DNA of 64,000 bases, taken from NCBI GenBank assembly GCA_905182985.1, contig CAJJDN010000014.1, positions 248,001 through 312,000 on the forward strand, read 5' to 3'. A program made the translations under genes and the position numbers. This DNA is from Paramecium sonneborni (Eukaryota > Ciliophora > Oligohymenophorea > Peniculida > Parameciidae). Position 1 is the stretch's first letter; each line of letters starts with the position of its first letter. The notes beneath the pieces were generated by a model that saw only the letters and a program-made list of their open reading frames with translations, did not search any database and was not told the origin of the DNA. Below are positions 46,531-61,158 of the stretch, in pieces.

Positions 46531-47628
46531 ATGAAATCATCACTTTAAGTTAGTAGAAATACATACATCAAAACTCATAGAAATTATTCTTTAAGGCCAA
46601 CATCTTCCTTAGCAGAAGAAAACTAAGTAAGAAATTTCAGAATGTTTTCTCAAACTTAAGGATGTTCAATTACAACTAACTAACCATAAAGAATAGAATT
46701 ACCCTGTTTTTTTAATACTCCAGCAAGATTTAAGAACATGAATGTATAAATTAATATTAGGTAAAGAGAAAAATAAAATTCAATTGTCTGAAAAACAAAA
46801 TGATCCAAAAACTCTTTAAGCTCCTGAATTATGTATTTATCTACAATCTCAAAGAAGATTAAAAGACTATGAAATGTTGGCTTTTGCGTGTAAAAGAGGA
46901 GGTAAGATTAAAGATGAAGGAAGAGCTTATTATAGTATGGGAGTATTATTAGATAATATGGGTAAATGGAATTAAGCAATAAAATAATACGAAAGATTTT
47001 TAAAAATATGCTTAAAAATAGATGATTTGCATGGATGTGGTTTAGCATATAATTGTATAGGAGTAGACTATTAATTAATGGCTGAGATAAATCCAAAATT
47101 AATTGAAAAAGCAATTGAATTTCATAAAAAACATGAAGAAATTTCAGATAGTAATGGTAAATTTTTGGCATCAATAAATTTGGGTTTATGTTACGATGCC
47201 AATTCTTAGTTGTCTATGTTTTATTTTTAGTAAGCATTGAAACATGCAATTAACATGTAAAGTAAATTAGGATAAACAATAGCTATTGCTAATATAGGAC
47301 GCATAGGATAAAAAGGGTTATATGATAATGCTGAAAAGATGAAAGTATATGTTTGATTCATTTTTAGTTATTTATAGAAAAGTTTCTATAATTGGCAAAT
47401 GAGTTAAAAGATACAGAAAGTATAATCAAAGGACACATGAAACTTGGTGCAGTTTCTGCTTAAATGGGATCATATAATGAAGGAAAAAATAGTTTTTTAA
47501 AGGCCTTAGAAATGGTTGAAAATGATCGTTACTTATACTAAGAGGCAAAATGTGGTTTTGCTATTTCAAATGCAGAAATGAATATGGAAAAATATCTGAA
47601 AGAATAAGCATAATTATTAAAATAATGA
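46531..47628 (+). CDS. TPR-repeat protein, relative of the one at 39552
   Basis: 349 residues after two introns (25 bases near 46747 with a GAG end, and 23 bases near 47346); the spliced length is divisible by three. The N-terminus is disordered (SLRPTSSLAEENQVRNFRM). The rest is tetratricopeptide repeats: AYYSMGVLLDNMGKWNQAIK, LAYNCIGVDYQLM, KAIEFHKKHEEIS, NLGLCYDAN and MKLGAVSAQMGSYNEGKNSF. The spacing and the phrase IEFHK resemble the TPR gene at 39552-42258, so the two are probably diverged paralogues. TPR arrays bind protein partners; the partner is unknown. An in-frame TGA just ahead of an ATG at about 46745 in the repeat frame makes that ATG an alternative start. Confidence 0.65.
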
Positions 47629-47760
47629 TACTAATTTAAATTTTATTATGAAATGATTTGTGTTTTTTTTAATATAATTTCATTAGATAGAGAAAAATTA
47701 ATAGAATGGATTATAATATATAAATTTTGTAATTGTTACATGATTGTATTATTATTTATA

Positions 47761-48922
47761 TCATATTCTCCAAAAGTTTATAACACCATTAACATCACTT
47801 GTAGATATTAAACTATCATTAATTTTGTTAATGCAAGTGATAGCTGTTTAATGTCCAAACTTACCTTCGTCTGTTTTCTATCCTAAAATAATAAAGTTGT
47901 TAATTACCTTTTCCAGAAAACATTTATTTAGCAGCAGCTATACCTCCAGATTTTGAGACTTCTCCTTCTGCAGCTAAACTTTTTTCAATAAATGATGTAA
48001 ATTTAATAGATGGTTCGCTACTCAAAAGGGCTGGCTTTCTATCATATCCTACTCCTATCAAAGTTTAATCATTTAAATAAATTATTTTATTGAATGGTTT
48101 TGCTTCTTTTATATAAGTAGCCTAATTATAAAATATCTATTTACATTTTTAGATTCATTATCTGGATCAGCAATTACAGTTCCATCATCATTAAAACTAT
48201 ATTATTTAATTAATCCTGTATGAGCAGCAACTGCGAATTTATTACCTGATTGTGTAAAATCTATAGAATTCACCCATCCATTTAAAGCTATATTTGCAAG
48301 GATTACTCCGAATGATGTAATATCTTTAAATACACCATTATATGATTAATCCTCAAAATTTTAATTTCCTTCAATTACACATGAAACTAATTTAAATGTT
48401 TAATCAGTTGACCCTAATCCAACTACTCTTCCACTTGGATGAAATCTACAAGTAGTTACACTTGAATAAAAGCCATTGATCTAACAATTATACCACCAAT
48501 TGTTTTTTTCTTCAAAATATAAAATAAAAGCCTTATGACAAGCAGTGCCTACAACACACTTTTATCCATTAGGAGCCCATTCTCCTGATAAAATGGCTTT
48601 CTCATTTGTTAAGATTACTAAATCTTTACTCCATATATTATTATTATTTCTATATACAAAAACCTATCATCATCTTATAATTTACGCTTCTATCATCACT
48701 TCCTATTAATATCTTGTTATCTGCTGACCAAGATAACACATTAATTTATTATGATGCATCCTTTAACGTAGCTACTCTTTACCATGTTCCAATCTTCTCT
48801 AATTAACCAACTTTAAAAATATCTGCATTGCTTGAATTCTTAATAGAAAGGGCAACATATTAGCCATCTGGAGACCAAGTATGAGTTACTAACTTTTGTT
48901 ATTTCAAATATGATTCAGTCAT
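47761..48922 (-). CDS. ARPC1: Arp2/3 complex subunit 1 (WD40)
   Basis: About 363 residues with three introns (22, 23 and 25 bases). WD40 repeats of the ARPC1 type: VTHTWSPDGQYVALSIKNS, NVLSWSADNKILIGSDDRS, ILSGEWAPNGQKCVVGTACH, SVTTCRFHPSGRVVGLGSTD, then NGWVNSIDFTQSGNKFAVAA, ending INDSLISTSDVNGVINFWRI. ARPC1 is the propeller subunit that holds the Arp2/3 complex together and contacts activators; the complex branches actin filaments. ARPC3 lies 7 kb away. The first repeat lacks the usual conserved tryptophan spacing but the pattern overall is convincing. Confidence 0.8.
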
Positions 48923-49217
48923 TTTTGTTTAATAATTAAATATATATTCTAAAATATAATTAAAATCCTTAATTATAAATAGAAAATCATTTAATTCATT
49001 TATATTTATTTTCTAGCATCTTCTATTCTCAACTCATTATTTATTAACTTCTTATTTTTATAATTTAAATTATTTAGCATTCTATATTTTCAATTATCAA
49101 TTTTTTATTCCATTTTGTAAAACTATTATTAAATATAATTTTCAACTCAAAAATCACTTCACATTTTCTAATATAAAATGTCTATCTATCATTTTTTTTT
49201 CAATAATAAAAATTAAA

Positions 49218-50006
49218 ATGTCAATAATTAAAGCTCCTTAATCTCCTTAAATACTTAATTAACTAAAAGATCAATAAAACAATAATAATCGTATTAAAAT
49301 CACATAATCAGTTAAAGTTGAAAAGTCAAGAAACTCAATAATTGAAGATTAAGATGAATAAGTCACTGTGATTAAATAAAAAACTTATTAAGGAGATTTT
49401 TCATAATTTGATAATTCATTGTAATAAAAAGCATCTCCTAATGAAACTAAAATATTAATAAATAATAACGATTAATCTAATTCATTATAGATAAGAAACA
49501 ATACTGATGATGCTATGATAACTGATTAATAAAATAGTTGCTGTTTTTGTGGTGAAAGATATAATTTATTTCCTATTTGCTAATGTTCTTCAGCTCATCA
49601 GAAATGTGCTAATGATTTTCTAGAATAAGGACCATATTTAGAACAAATCTAATGCAAAAACTGTAATCAATTTAGGCATGTTGATGGTGTTATTAATTTC
49701 GATTGTAGTTAATGGAAAAAAAATAAGTCCTCTTTGATATTTGAAATCTTATTTTTACTTTTTATCTTAGCCATTTTTGGATTACTAACATACTTTTCAT
49801 TTTTTGAATTGTATTAAAAGATTGCTAGAGATAGATTATTAATTTCATGTTTAGTATTTTCATATACTATATGGTTTATACTATTGATATGTTTGATATC
49901 CAAGATTTTCACTCACTTTAAAAAAGTAAAGTTACTAATTAAAAGATTCGATCCAAAAAATGTGTAATATAATAAGAATTATGTAAATTTAGTGATGAGA
50001 ATGTGA
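49218..50006 (+). CDS. MARCH-like RING-CH membrane protein
   Basis: 262 residues without introns. A 110-residue disordered, glutamine-rich N-terminus precedes a cysteine-rich segment: CCFCGERYNLFPICQCSSAH, QKCANDFLEQG, CKNCNQF. The spacing C-x2-C, C-x-C, H-x2-C, C-x2-C fits the C4HC3 RING-CH fold of MARCH ubiquitin ligases. Two hydrophobic segments follow (LFLLFILAIFGLLTYFSFF and SCLVFSYTIWFILLICLIS), and the end is basic. MARCH proteins ubiquitinate membrane proteins in the endosomal system. The domain is shorter than usual between the second and third ligand pairs, so E3 activity is inferred. Confidence 0.7.
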
Positions 50007-50097
50007 AAATTGATATATACTTGTTCATATATGACATCATTATTATTAAAATCAATTTTTTGCTTCCTTAATTTATTAAATTATATTATAATTAATC

Positions 50098-51067
50098 ATG
50101 ATTTTTGAGATTTCAAATTACTGTAAAGATATCAGTAATTGTTTTATATCCTCTAAAATAAATTCATCATAGAATGAAGAAATTTTGCTTTAAAAAATTC
50201 AATCTTTGCAAGTATTATGATTAATATTAAAATTTTATAGGATAGTTTGAAAGAATTTGATTTTTGGTTTAAAACACAATTCAGTAATGAAGAACTTTTA
50301 GTTAATTATATTTACACATAATTATTAGAAGTTAGAAAAATTAATAAAGTAGTTCAATCCAAAAAAATAGATGAAAAATCCTCTGACATTAAAGGATTAA
50401 GTATTGATTCATAAAAAAGTGCAGAAACTTAATCTAGTATCTACAGTGCTATGTATATAAATAAAAAAATAGCTATAGAACTTAATATAGACAATAAACA
50501 AAAAAATTATAGAAAAATGGATCGTTATTGATGGAACTTCTTAATTTCAACAAAGAAGAGTAAATAGATAAATCTATTCTCTAAACTCCGTCAAAACCTT
50601 ATTCACTTGATAAGATCTATTATGTAATTAATTTTGAGATTAATTGCTTGAAATAATATGAGATTAGTGGAGAGGAGGAAATTAAGTTGCAAAATATTTA
50701 AGATTAAGAAGTGTTAAGATGGATTCTTAATACAATTTAAGCAAAGAATCATTACAAATAAACTTTACAATGCATTATCAATTCTGCTTAAGAATTAGCA
50801 AATTATTAGATTGAAGATTTTACTTAAGCAATTGAAAAAATGAACTGTTAAGGATCTTTATAGATTTGTAATGAAAGTATGAGATCTATCAGCAATTAAT
50901 CCTTCTAAGTTAATTAAGATGCTTTCAAATAATTAATAATGGATAAAATAAAATCAAGTATGGATGAATAGAAAGAAAAAAAAAAGAAAGAAAAATCGAA
51001 AAAGTCGATTGCATCAAATAAATATGTTAATAGTGATTCGAAAGCCTGTATGTGTTCGATATTTTGA
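50098..51067 (+). CDS. Hypothetical protein with a CaaX-type C-terminus
   Basis: 306 residues after introns of 29 and 20 bases; the spliced length is divisible by three. It is largely helical and glutamine-rich (LRWILNTIQAKNHYKQTLQ, ELANYQIEDFTQAIEKM). Near the end it has a lysine cluster (EQKEKKKKEKSKKS) and finishes ACMCSIF. The last four residues, CSIF, fit a prenylation (CaaX) site preceded by a polybasic stretch and a second cysteine, as in membrane-anchored small GTPases, but no GTPase motifs are present. No family recognised. It is likely a membrane-tethered scaffold. Confidence 0.6.
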
Positions 51068-51502
51068 TTAACAAAAATTGATTTTTTTATTTGTTTATTG
51101 ATGCGTAACAAAATTCCTAATTTATATAAATCTATAAATCAATATTATTAATTAATTATATAAGGGGAATATGGATATGGATAAAATAGTAAAATAAAAT
51201 TTTGTCAATGATTAAATTAATATTCTAGAAGGAATTTAATTTAAATGTGCTTTTTAAAAGGAAAAGAATATTATATTTGACTTCTTTGAGCACTATTAAA
51301 TCAGAAATAAAAATTACTTTTACATTTAGTAGTGGAAACAAAGTTTTCCAAATTTTTTTTATAAAAATATGCCATTCTCTTAATTCTTATTTAAAATACT
51401 TATTATTAATTAAACACTTGATTTATAAAGTAGATATTTGAAAATTCAAAATATCTGCCTATTAAATAATTTTCATTTTAATATCGAACATTTTTTTGTA
51501 AG
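51068..51502. other. Spacer, nothing seen
   Basis: AT-rich 435 bases between two same-strand genes. A short frame exists at 51247-51441 but its composition is that of spacer DNA. Confidence 0.5.
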
Positions 51503-53266
51503 ATGATTGAAAAATTGGGGGATTTAGTTTGCAAGAATAATCATAGTGGTAATTCTATAGTGATGGTTTTACTTGATAAAGATCTAAAAGGAAGCTAAAG
51601 ATTATTATGTTAAAAATGTTTAGTTGATAATCGTGGAGAAATAAATGGTCTATTAATTAATTCAGCTATAGAAAAAATTTAAGAGGTCAAGAATACAAGC
51701 TAAAATGAATTGAAAAATTATATTGAAAACAATAATCAATATTTAAATGAGATCCTTGCATTACTTTAATATATGAAAACAAATATATTAATGTCTATAG
51801 ATTAAGTTAGTGCTTTTATCAATAATTGGAAAAACGAATTAATAAGTCTAATTTAATAATCTTCTAATTATAATTTTTTAGATGAGTTAAAGAATCTACA
51901 TTTACCATTTGAAAAATTAATAGAATTGGAAAAAAATTACATTGAGGATATAGTTAGATAAACTAAAGAAACTTATTCTACAAAATTATCAAATGGAATA
52001 TCAATATTATAAAATACTCTTTTTCAAGAGAATTAGTTAACATAAATTTAAGAAATATTGAGCATTAATTTTGGTATATCAACTGATTAGAGAAATGATA
52101 AACTATAATCATTCAAAGTTTTGAAAAGTTAAATTTTAGATAAAAATGAAGACCTTGTTCTTTATTAAAAAGTTGAATAGTAATCAATTTTTAAATCAAG
52201 TATTTAAGAAAATTATACCGAAAAAATAAAAGTTAATTCTCAAATAAAAAAAAACAAATCTATATCATATAGAATTATTTAAGAAATGAAATCATCAAGA
52301 CTTTGTAAAACTATGGCTTTTAATTATAATGATACTATTATTGCTTTAGGTCTTGGTAATTAGGTGAGATTATTAAAATTGGAAGATGGAAAGTTAATAG
52401 ATGAAAAAGAGAATTTGAACGGACACGATAATGATGTCAAATCAATAGTTTTTAGCAAAAAAGCCAATTGGTTTATATCAGCCACTTGTCGAGGTTCTAG
52501 TAGAATTTGGAGAACTAAAGAAAAGAAAGGATGGTTTAATTCTTCAAAATGGGAATGTTCTAAATCATTCAAATTTCATTCTAAAGAAATCAATACTTAA
52601 ATTTTGAATAAAAAAGAAGATTAATTAATATCATTTGGAAAGGATATCAATATAGACATTTTAGGAGTAAATTATGATCAAAATACAATAATACTTTTAT
52701 ATTAATTAAAAAAGCATTAAAAAAATCTTATTTAAATTGATGTAAATCCAAATGAAACTTAAATGGCATCATTAGGCGAAGATAAATTAATTATTTTATG
52801 GGAAAAAGATGAAAATAATAAATGGTAATTTAAATATTTTATAGATACAATTGTTTATGATTTTGGAAGTGGAATTAGTTTCATTTTTGATGAAACTTTA
52901 GTCTGGAGTTAGGTACATTAGCCATTTATAAATATATGCAAGATGGAAAATGGAAAATTTTAAGAAAAAATTGATTAAAGATTGTAATTGAAAGATATGA
53001 TAAAAGAATAGGAAAGTTTGGAGTTCGCAACATTTAAAGCAAGTTTCAATGAAGATAAGTAAATGTTATTATTAAAACATAATCGATATTTATACCTGAT
53101 AAAGATTAATGAGTAATTTGAAATGGAAATTGAAACCGAACCTATTACTTGTGGAACAATATTTTTTTATGGAACTGTGACTAATAATGGGAAATATATT
53201 TTTATTATGAGTGAGAAAACAATGGAATTTATTCTTTATGAACTCCTGTATGATGAAAATAAATGA
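51503..53266 (+). CDS. Zinc-binding, coiled-coil and WD40 protein
   Basis: 587 residues in one intronless frame. The first 45 residues hold cysteine and histidine pairs (VCKNNHSGNSIVMVLLDKD, LLCQKCLVDN) that resemble a B-box-like zinc finger. A helical region of about 200 residues follows, then WD40-like repeats: FNYNDTIIALGLGNQVRLLK, HDNDVKSIVFSKKANWFISA, EINTQILNKKEDQLISFGKD. The last part is less repeat-like. The architecture recalls a large family of B-box/WD40 proteins in Paramecium, but no cellular role is known to me. Finger and repeats both look intact. Confidence 0.6.
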
Positions 53267-53756
53267 TATATAATAAAATAATTGTTTATTAAACTTATAT
53301 TTAACAAAAGGTACAAAAAATAATAAATAAAAAAGACTATTTTAATAATTAAAAGTTTAATATAAATAACTTGAGAATGTTTATACTTTCAAATGAATAA
53401 AAGAAAAATAAAATATCATATAATTTTGTTTGCTTAAAATATTTCCAAAATATAAGAGATAAGAAAATAGATATAACTTAATATATTATAAAAAGTAAAT
53501 GATTAAAATATTCTATTTTCTTTAAATGAAAATTGTAAACAAAATTTCAATTTAGTGATACGCAATCTGAAAAACAAATTAAAAAATATATGAAAAGATA
53601 ATTAATTATTAGTCATGCAGTAAATTAATGAAAATAATAATATCTTTTAGAATTTAAACAAATTCTAAAAAGATTTTACAGTAAATTATTTTTCTTGTAA
53701 AGTTTAAAATATATATAATATTTCTTATTTAATTCAATTGAAAATTTACATTTAAA
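53267..53756. other. Spacer upstream of the CDPK, nothing seen
   Basis: Very AT-rich 490 bases. No gene-like frame, repeat or RNA gene. Confidence 0.5.
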
Positions 53757-55662
<1,906 letters not shown>

Positions 55663-55700
55663 TTTTAATATATATTATTATATTAATCTAAAATTTATAG

Positions 55701-56302
55701 ATGCAATAAACAGTAGTCACAATAGATCCATCAGTAATAATAATACCTTATTTAATTTAAGGTCTGTCATGCAAAATTAAAGAGTGATAGAACATTGTGT
55801 GGCTTAGCTTATTTTGATGATTAAAGATCTTAAAAAGGAATCGTCTAAGAATCTTTAGAATATTTTAGATTAATGACATTCTTTAAAAATTATAATTATG
55901 AAGGTCTTTAAATTGATATGATTTTTAGGACCATCTGATATTTTATTGATTTATTTATGGGTTGTAGCTGCACATATGATAAAAACTATAGAAAATGACT
56001 AAGATTAATAGGCTGCTGCTAAAAAGCTTGATGAAATTGCTAGAGAAGCTATTACAACAAGAAGTGGAGATAAAAAAAACTTTCTTGGTGGACTCCTTAA
56101 AGAAATACCAGGAGAAACAGATAAAATATAAGCATATTTGAAGGGACTTAAAGATATTCTTGCAAAAGAAATAATTGCAAAGTAATCATTTTTAAAAAGT
56201 TCTTTAAGGTTCTTTAAAGAAGGGAAAAGAACATTTGACTCTAAATTTTGGACTGGTATTGCAAAAAGAAAGTTTATGGGATTGAGTTATACAGGATTAT
56301 GA
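55701..56302 (+). CDS. ARPC3: Arp2/3 complex subunit 3 (p21)
   Basis: 182 residues after introns of 28 and 25 bases; the spliced length is divisible by three. The N-terminal stretch TLCGLAYFDDQR and ESLEYFRLMTFFKNYNYEG match the family's conserved YYFKANVFFKNYEI segment. The C-terminus (EIPGETDKIQAYLKGLKDIL, then KFWTGIAKRKFMGLS) matches the KWW...KRKFM ending. ARPC3 bridges the Arp2/3 complex to the mother filament. It starts 38 bases after the CDPK stop. An inserted segment (ATTRSGDKKN-like) replaces part of the usual loop. Confidence 0.8.
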
Positions 56303-56417
56303 ATTGAATTTACATTAATATATATAGAATTAATCAATAAATATATAATATTTATTAATAATTTTCTATTGTCATCTTAATTAGTTTATTTGTATTAATT
56401 GTTTTATTAAATTTACA

Positions 56418-59400
56418 ATGAAGAAATACTTAGGCATGTTTACTCTTCAATATCCCATTAATCATTGTGATGTTACATTATAATTAAGTAAAATTGATGT
56501 AGAATTTTTAAGATTAATAATTAAAGATTCAAAGTGATCATTTATAATTTGAAGAAAATGAATTTTAAAGTGGAAAGTAATAAACCAAGCTTAAACCTAC
56601 TGATATTATCTCTGTATTATCAACAGAAGACGATTAATATGTACATATATCTATTATATAAAGTGTATACAAGTTTATCATTTATATTAAGAAATTTGGT
56701 CATTTTTGATAAATTATAATTATGTCTCTTTAAGCATTTCTGTTATAGAAATTACTTAATTTAATTATGTGGTTTAATTTAAAGTTTATTTGCTTGAAAA
56801 ATCATTTTAAGAATAAGAAAAGATTATAAATGATATTAACAAAGATAATTAAAATCAAAAAGACTAAAAAAGAGAAAAACGTAGATAAAAATTGGTTCAT
56901 TAATATGCAAAAGAATCTTTTTTAATTTTATTTGAAATATTAAATCTCAAATTTTCAATTAGAGCTTCTCTAAGACCTAAATAAGAAACAAAATCTTTAG
57001 ATTAGTTTTTAGTTGATAAATTTCGTAAACTTGAATATTTTAAAAGGAACCAACTCTGTTAGAAACTTCTTATTCCATCAAACCTTAAAAATGATGAATA
57101 GGTGAATGTCACATAAGAAAAAATAAATTAAATTGAGTAATAAATTAAAATAGATGAATTAGAATATTAATCTATAAATAAAATTGAATAAGAAGAAAAT
57201 AATTAAAATTTGTTTAGTGTTAATGAATAAGAATCATATCAATTTACAATTTGTTAATAGCCTTAGGATTTGAAAAACAATTTATTTATTTATTAAGCTT
57301 AAGCAACTAATTGGATGTTATATCGTGAATAAAGAATTACTGCTGAAGTATTAAATCTTCAGAATTAACAATAAAATTTGAATAAAATGTGGAGTGAAAT
57401 AAAACTTAATGTTAATGAGTATATTTATTTTAATGAATTAACTGGCTAATTTTCAGAAAATTCTGTTCCTTCCAAAGATGTAAAGGGAGGTATTTTAGCA
57501 GATGCTATGGGTTTAGGAAAAACTATTTGTTCACTTGCATTAATACTATTATCAAGAGAAATGAAATAATAATAATAAAATGATGATACTGAAGAACCTT
57601 ACAAAAAAAAAGTAAAATTGGATAAAAAGTATGGTAATACACTTTTAGTAGTTCAAAAAAGTGTATTTGAACATTGGATAGAAGAGATTGAAAAACACAC
57701 TTAATAAAATAAATTGGAAGTTTATCAATTTTATAAACCATAATCCAGATAAAAAGACATTAAATTAGAAGTTTATGATATTGTAATTACAACATATGGA
57801 GTTCTAAAATAAGACTTTACTAAAAATAGGTTTTTGTATAGTTATGAATGGGAAAGAATAATATTAGATGAAGCTCATATAATAAAAAGTAAAAGTACAA
57901 CTTGTGCAAAAGCTGCATCATCTGTTGAAGCTTAATGTAGATGGTGTTTAACAGGAACTCCTATTTAAAATCATTTAGAAGATTTATTTAGTCTATTTCA
58001 TTTTCTGTAAGTTGAAACTTTCTAAGATTATTATTGGTTTAATCATTATATAAATAAGTAATAGGATAATACAATAAAATTCAATTTATTACATGAAATA
58101 CTAAAACCTATTTTATTAAGAAGAACAAAATAATAAGATTCTATAATATGTTAATTAAATTTACCTATTAAAAAGCATATTATAGTTAAGGTAAATTTAT
58201 CCAAAGAAGAGCAAGAATGTATTTTTATATTATTTATAATAGTTTATAATACATTATATGTTAATACTTGTAAGTAATTGAAAGAGTATTTTGGTATAGG
58301 TATGAAATAAAAGATAATTAGAAGTAGATATATGCATATTTTTTAATTGCTTTCTTTATTGAGATTATGTTGTGATCATGTAGGACTTGTAGTTAGTAAA
58401 CTTAGAAATAAAACTATACAATAATTTACAGCAAATAAATAAAAATCTGAATTGTTAATAAAATAATTTATTCAAAATGCTTAATAAAATTTAGAATAGA
58501 GTTTAAAAGCAACTATTTTAAAATTAGAACAGAAATAAGAGAATCTTCGTTAATAAAACTAAGAAGATGAAATTGAGGAAGATGATGATTTTTCAATTGA
58601 TGAAATTTCATATTAATCGACCGCTGATGAAACATAAAATCAATAGAATTAATAAGAATAACCTATGAATTAAGATGAAATTGAAAGAGAATTAAGAAAT
58701 CATATATAATAATTAGAGAAAGTTAATGAGGATAAATAGGATGATAAATAAACTTAGAAAAAATATGAAAGTATTTTTCAGAGAATACAGAATGAAGATT
58801 GTGCTATCTGTTAAGAGGCTTTTAATATAAAAAATTAAATATATTATCTTGGTTGTACACATCTCTATTGTAGTGATTGTTTTGAGAACTTATAAAAACA
58901 AAATTAAAGTGTAATTTGTCCTTTATGTAGAACATAAATATAGAAAAATGATAAAATTAAAATTGTTTATAAATGGTCAGAAAAGTAAGATTAGAAATCA
59001 AATTAAAATGTTTAAATACCTAACACTTAACCTTGGTATAAAGAAAGTTCTAAAATAAATGAAATTATTAAATATATAGAATTTGTTAAGAATAAAAATG
59101 AAAAGGTAGTTATTTTTACTTAATGGTTAAGTATTATGAACTTTATTGAAGGTAAATTAAGAATTAGAAAAATTTAATCTAGAAATATATAAGGGAAAAT
59201 GGATATAAACTAAAGAAAAGCAGCTATTAAAGACTTTTTTGAACAAAATATTACTGTTATGCTTATATCACTAAAAGCAGGTGCTTATGGTATTAATCTT
59301 TGCTGTGCAAATCATGTTTTATTAGTTGATCCATGGTGGAATCCAGCAGTAGAGTAAATGTTTAAATTATTTTAGAGATTAAGCAATAGAAAGAGTTCAT

Positions 59401-59592
59401 AGATTAGGATAAGATAAAAGTGTTTAAATAATGAGTTATATTTGTGAAAACACAATAGAAGATAGAGTATTATAATTGCATAAAAAGAAAAGATAATTAT
59501 TTAAGGATGCTCTACATTTAAAATTACCTGATCATGAATTCAATTTTTAAGATTAAATTGAATTTGTTATGAATTAAAAATTAAATTTTTGA
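56418..59592 (+). CDS. SNF2-family helicase with an internal RING finger (RAD5/HLTF/RAD16-like)
   Basis: About 1000 residues. Motif I is [20 protein letters not shown], followed by [15 protein letters not shown], the DEAH-type box [11 protein letters not shown] and [19 protein letters not shown]. Between the two helicase lobes sits a C3HC4 [31 protein letters not shown]. The second lobe has [45 protein letters not shown] and the arginine-finger region after a short intron (ERVHRLGQDKSVQIMSYI). This layout is that of RAD5/HLTF (error-free damage tolerance, PCNA polyubiquitination) and RAD16 (nucleotide excision repair). The N-terminus has several short introns that I could not place, so presence of a HIRAN domain is not settled. 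Confidence 0.87.
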
Positions 59593-59635
59593 ATTGATGA
59601 AATAAAAAATTTATTCTTATTACAATATAATTTAA

Positions 59636-61158
59636 TCACTATAGATTAAGTAGATCGTTAATTAATGCTTTATTTAGTTTGCGTCTAAAATATAATAAAT
59701 TAATTACTTCTTAGTAACACCAAAATTAACAAAATCAAATTTGATGATATTTTCACTTATTTTAATTTCCATTTAATCTTCAATTAATTGTGGTTTGCTT
59801 TATTGTTTTTTTTCATGATATCTTTAGGAAAAATTTTGAAGTGATTGCCAAGTTCCATTAGCTGATTCTCTGAATCCTTCTCCATCATGAATAAACCATC
59901 TAATAAATAGATTATATTTAAATACTCATTATTTTTATAAATAATTTATGCTTATCTTCTTGAGACTGTATTAATATTAACTAAAACATCACACTCTTAA
60001 GATCTACCAATTTTGTATACAGATTCTTAATTGTAGTTAGCAATAAAAATATGATTTTATATTTAATGAATTGCTGAATTATCGAATGTAATTTTTAAAT
60101 AAGGTCTATCATATTCACTTAATTTTTATGCAGTTCTTGATTTTTATTTAGTAGTTTTAATTTCATTTAAAGTTATATTGAACATTTCAGTTTCTTCTAT
60201 TGTTAATCCATGAATTTTAGCTCCTTTTCTTAAATGTTCTTTAGCCAAAGCATTAAAGAAATAATTTTAATCTTTGACTTTTTTAGATTTTATTTATTTA
60301 GGTTTAGATTTCATTTCCAAAACATTGAAAAAAGTATCTGCACCTATTAAATATGTATTTTCTAATTCAATATTTTTAATTTAATCTTTTTTTATTTTCA
60401 TAAAAGTACCAGTCCGAGTTCCATTATCACTTATATAAAATTAAGGTTTATTTCTAATAATTATAATTAGAATTACTTAATAAAAGAATAGATATGCTTA
60501 ACAACTGAAAAAGGTAGTTTGGATGCATGTGGATAATTCCTAAAGAGAGAAAAGAATAGGAGAAGAGGTTTAGTAAGAGTATTTGAGAAAGCAAATCCTT
60601 TATCTGTTAAAATTTTACAATGAACTTTTTCAACATTCTTATCACCATGTGGTAAATCTTAAATGATTAATAAAATGAAATACATATGTCACAATTATCT
60701 TATTTATCATCTTATTGTTTATTTCTTCCAATTATTATTTCTTTTTTATAATTAGATCCCAAAATTCTAAATGATTATAAATAACAATACCTATCATTTT
60801 AAAGTATAAATTCTTAATCATTTTAACTTGAATGTTATTTAAATACAGTAATTCGAATATGAGGTTCATTTTCATTCAAATTGTTATTTTAGTGTGTTAT
60901 TTTTAATGTTGATTATTCTTATTGCATAACCTAATCTTAAAGGATGATTGATTCTCTATTAGTTTATGGTTGTATCACTACTGAGTGAATTTAGTTCAGT
61001 GGGTGCTGTATCTATATACAAATTACTAATTATAAACTTACATTATCATCTTCTATAATAATACAATTATCTTATGAGTTTCCAGGAGCTGATGGATAAT
61101 AAATTGGACTTATTTGCTAAGGAAAATTGCAAATTGGATATTAAGGGACCATTGGCAT
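59636..61158 (-). CDS. Protein with two FHA domains
   Basis: The N-terminus is proline- and tyrosine-rich (PIYYPSAPGNS). FHA domain 1 holds the conserved points KEIIIGRKQ, HGDKNVEKVHCKI and ISDNGTRTGTFMKI. FHA domain 2 holds YKIGRSQECDVLVN, INTVSRRQAQIIY and ANGTWQSL. FHA domains bind phosphothreonine peptides and often link kinases to DNA-damage or cell-cycle complexes. No kinase, RING or BRCT domain is visible, so this is an adaptor. Introns of about 23-30 bases occur, including one that gives the end KRKLNKALINDLLNLQ. Between the FHA domains is a lysine-rich linker (KSKPKQIKSKKVKDQN). It converges on the helicase gene with 43 bases between. Confidence 0.7.
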
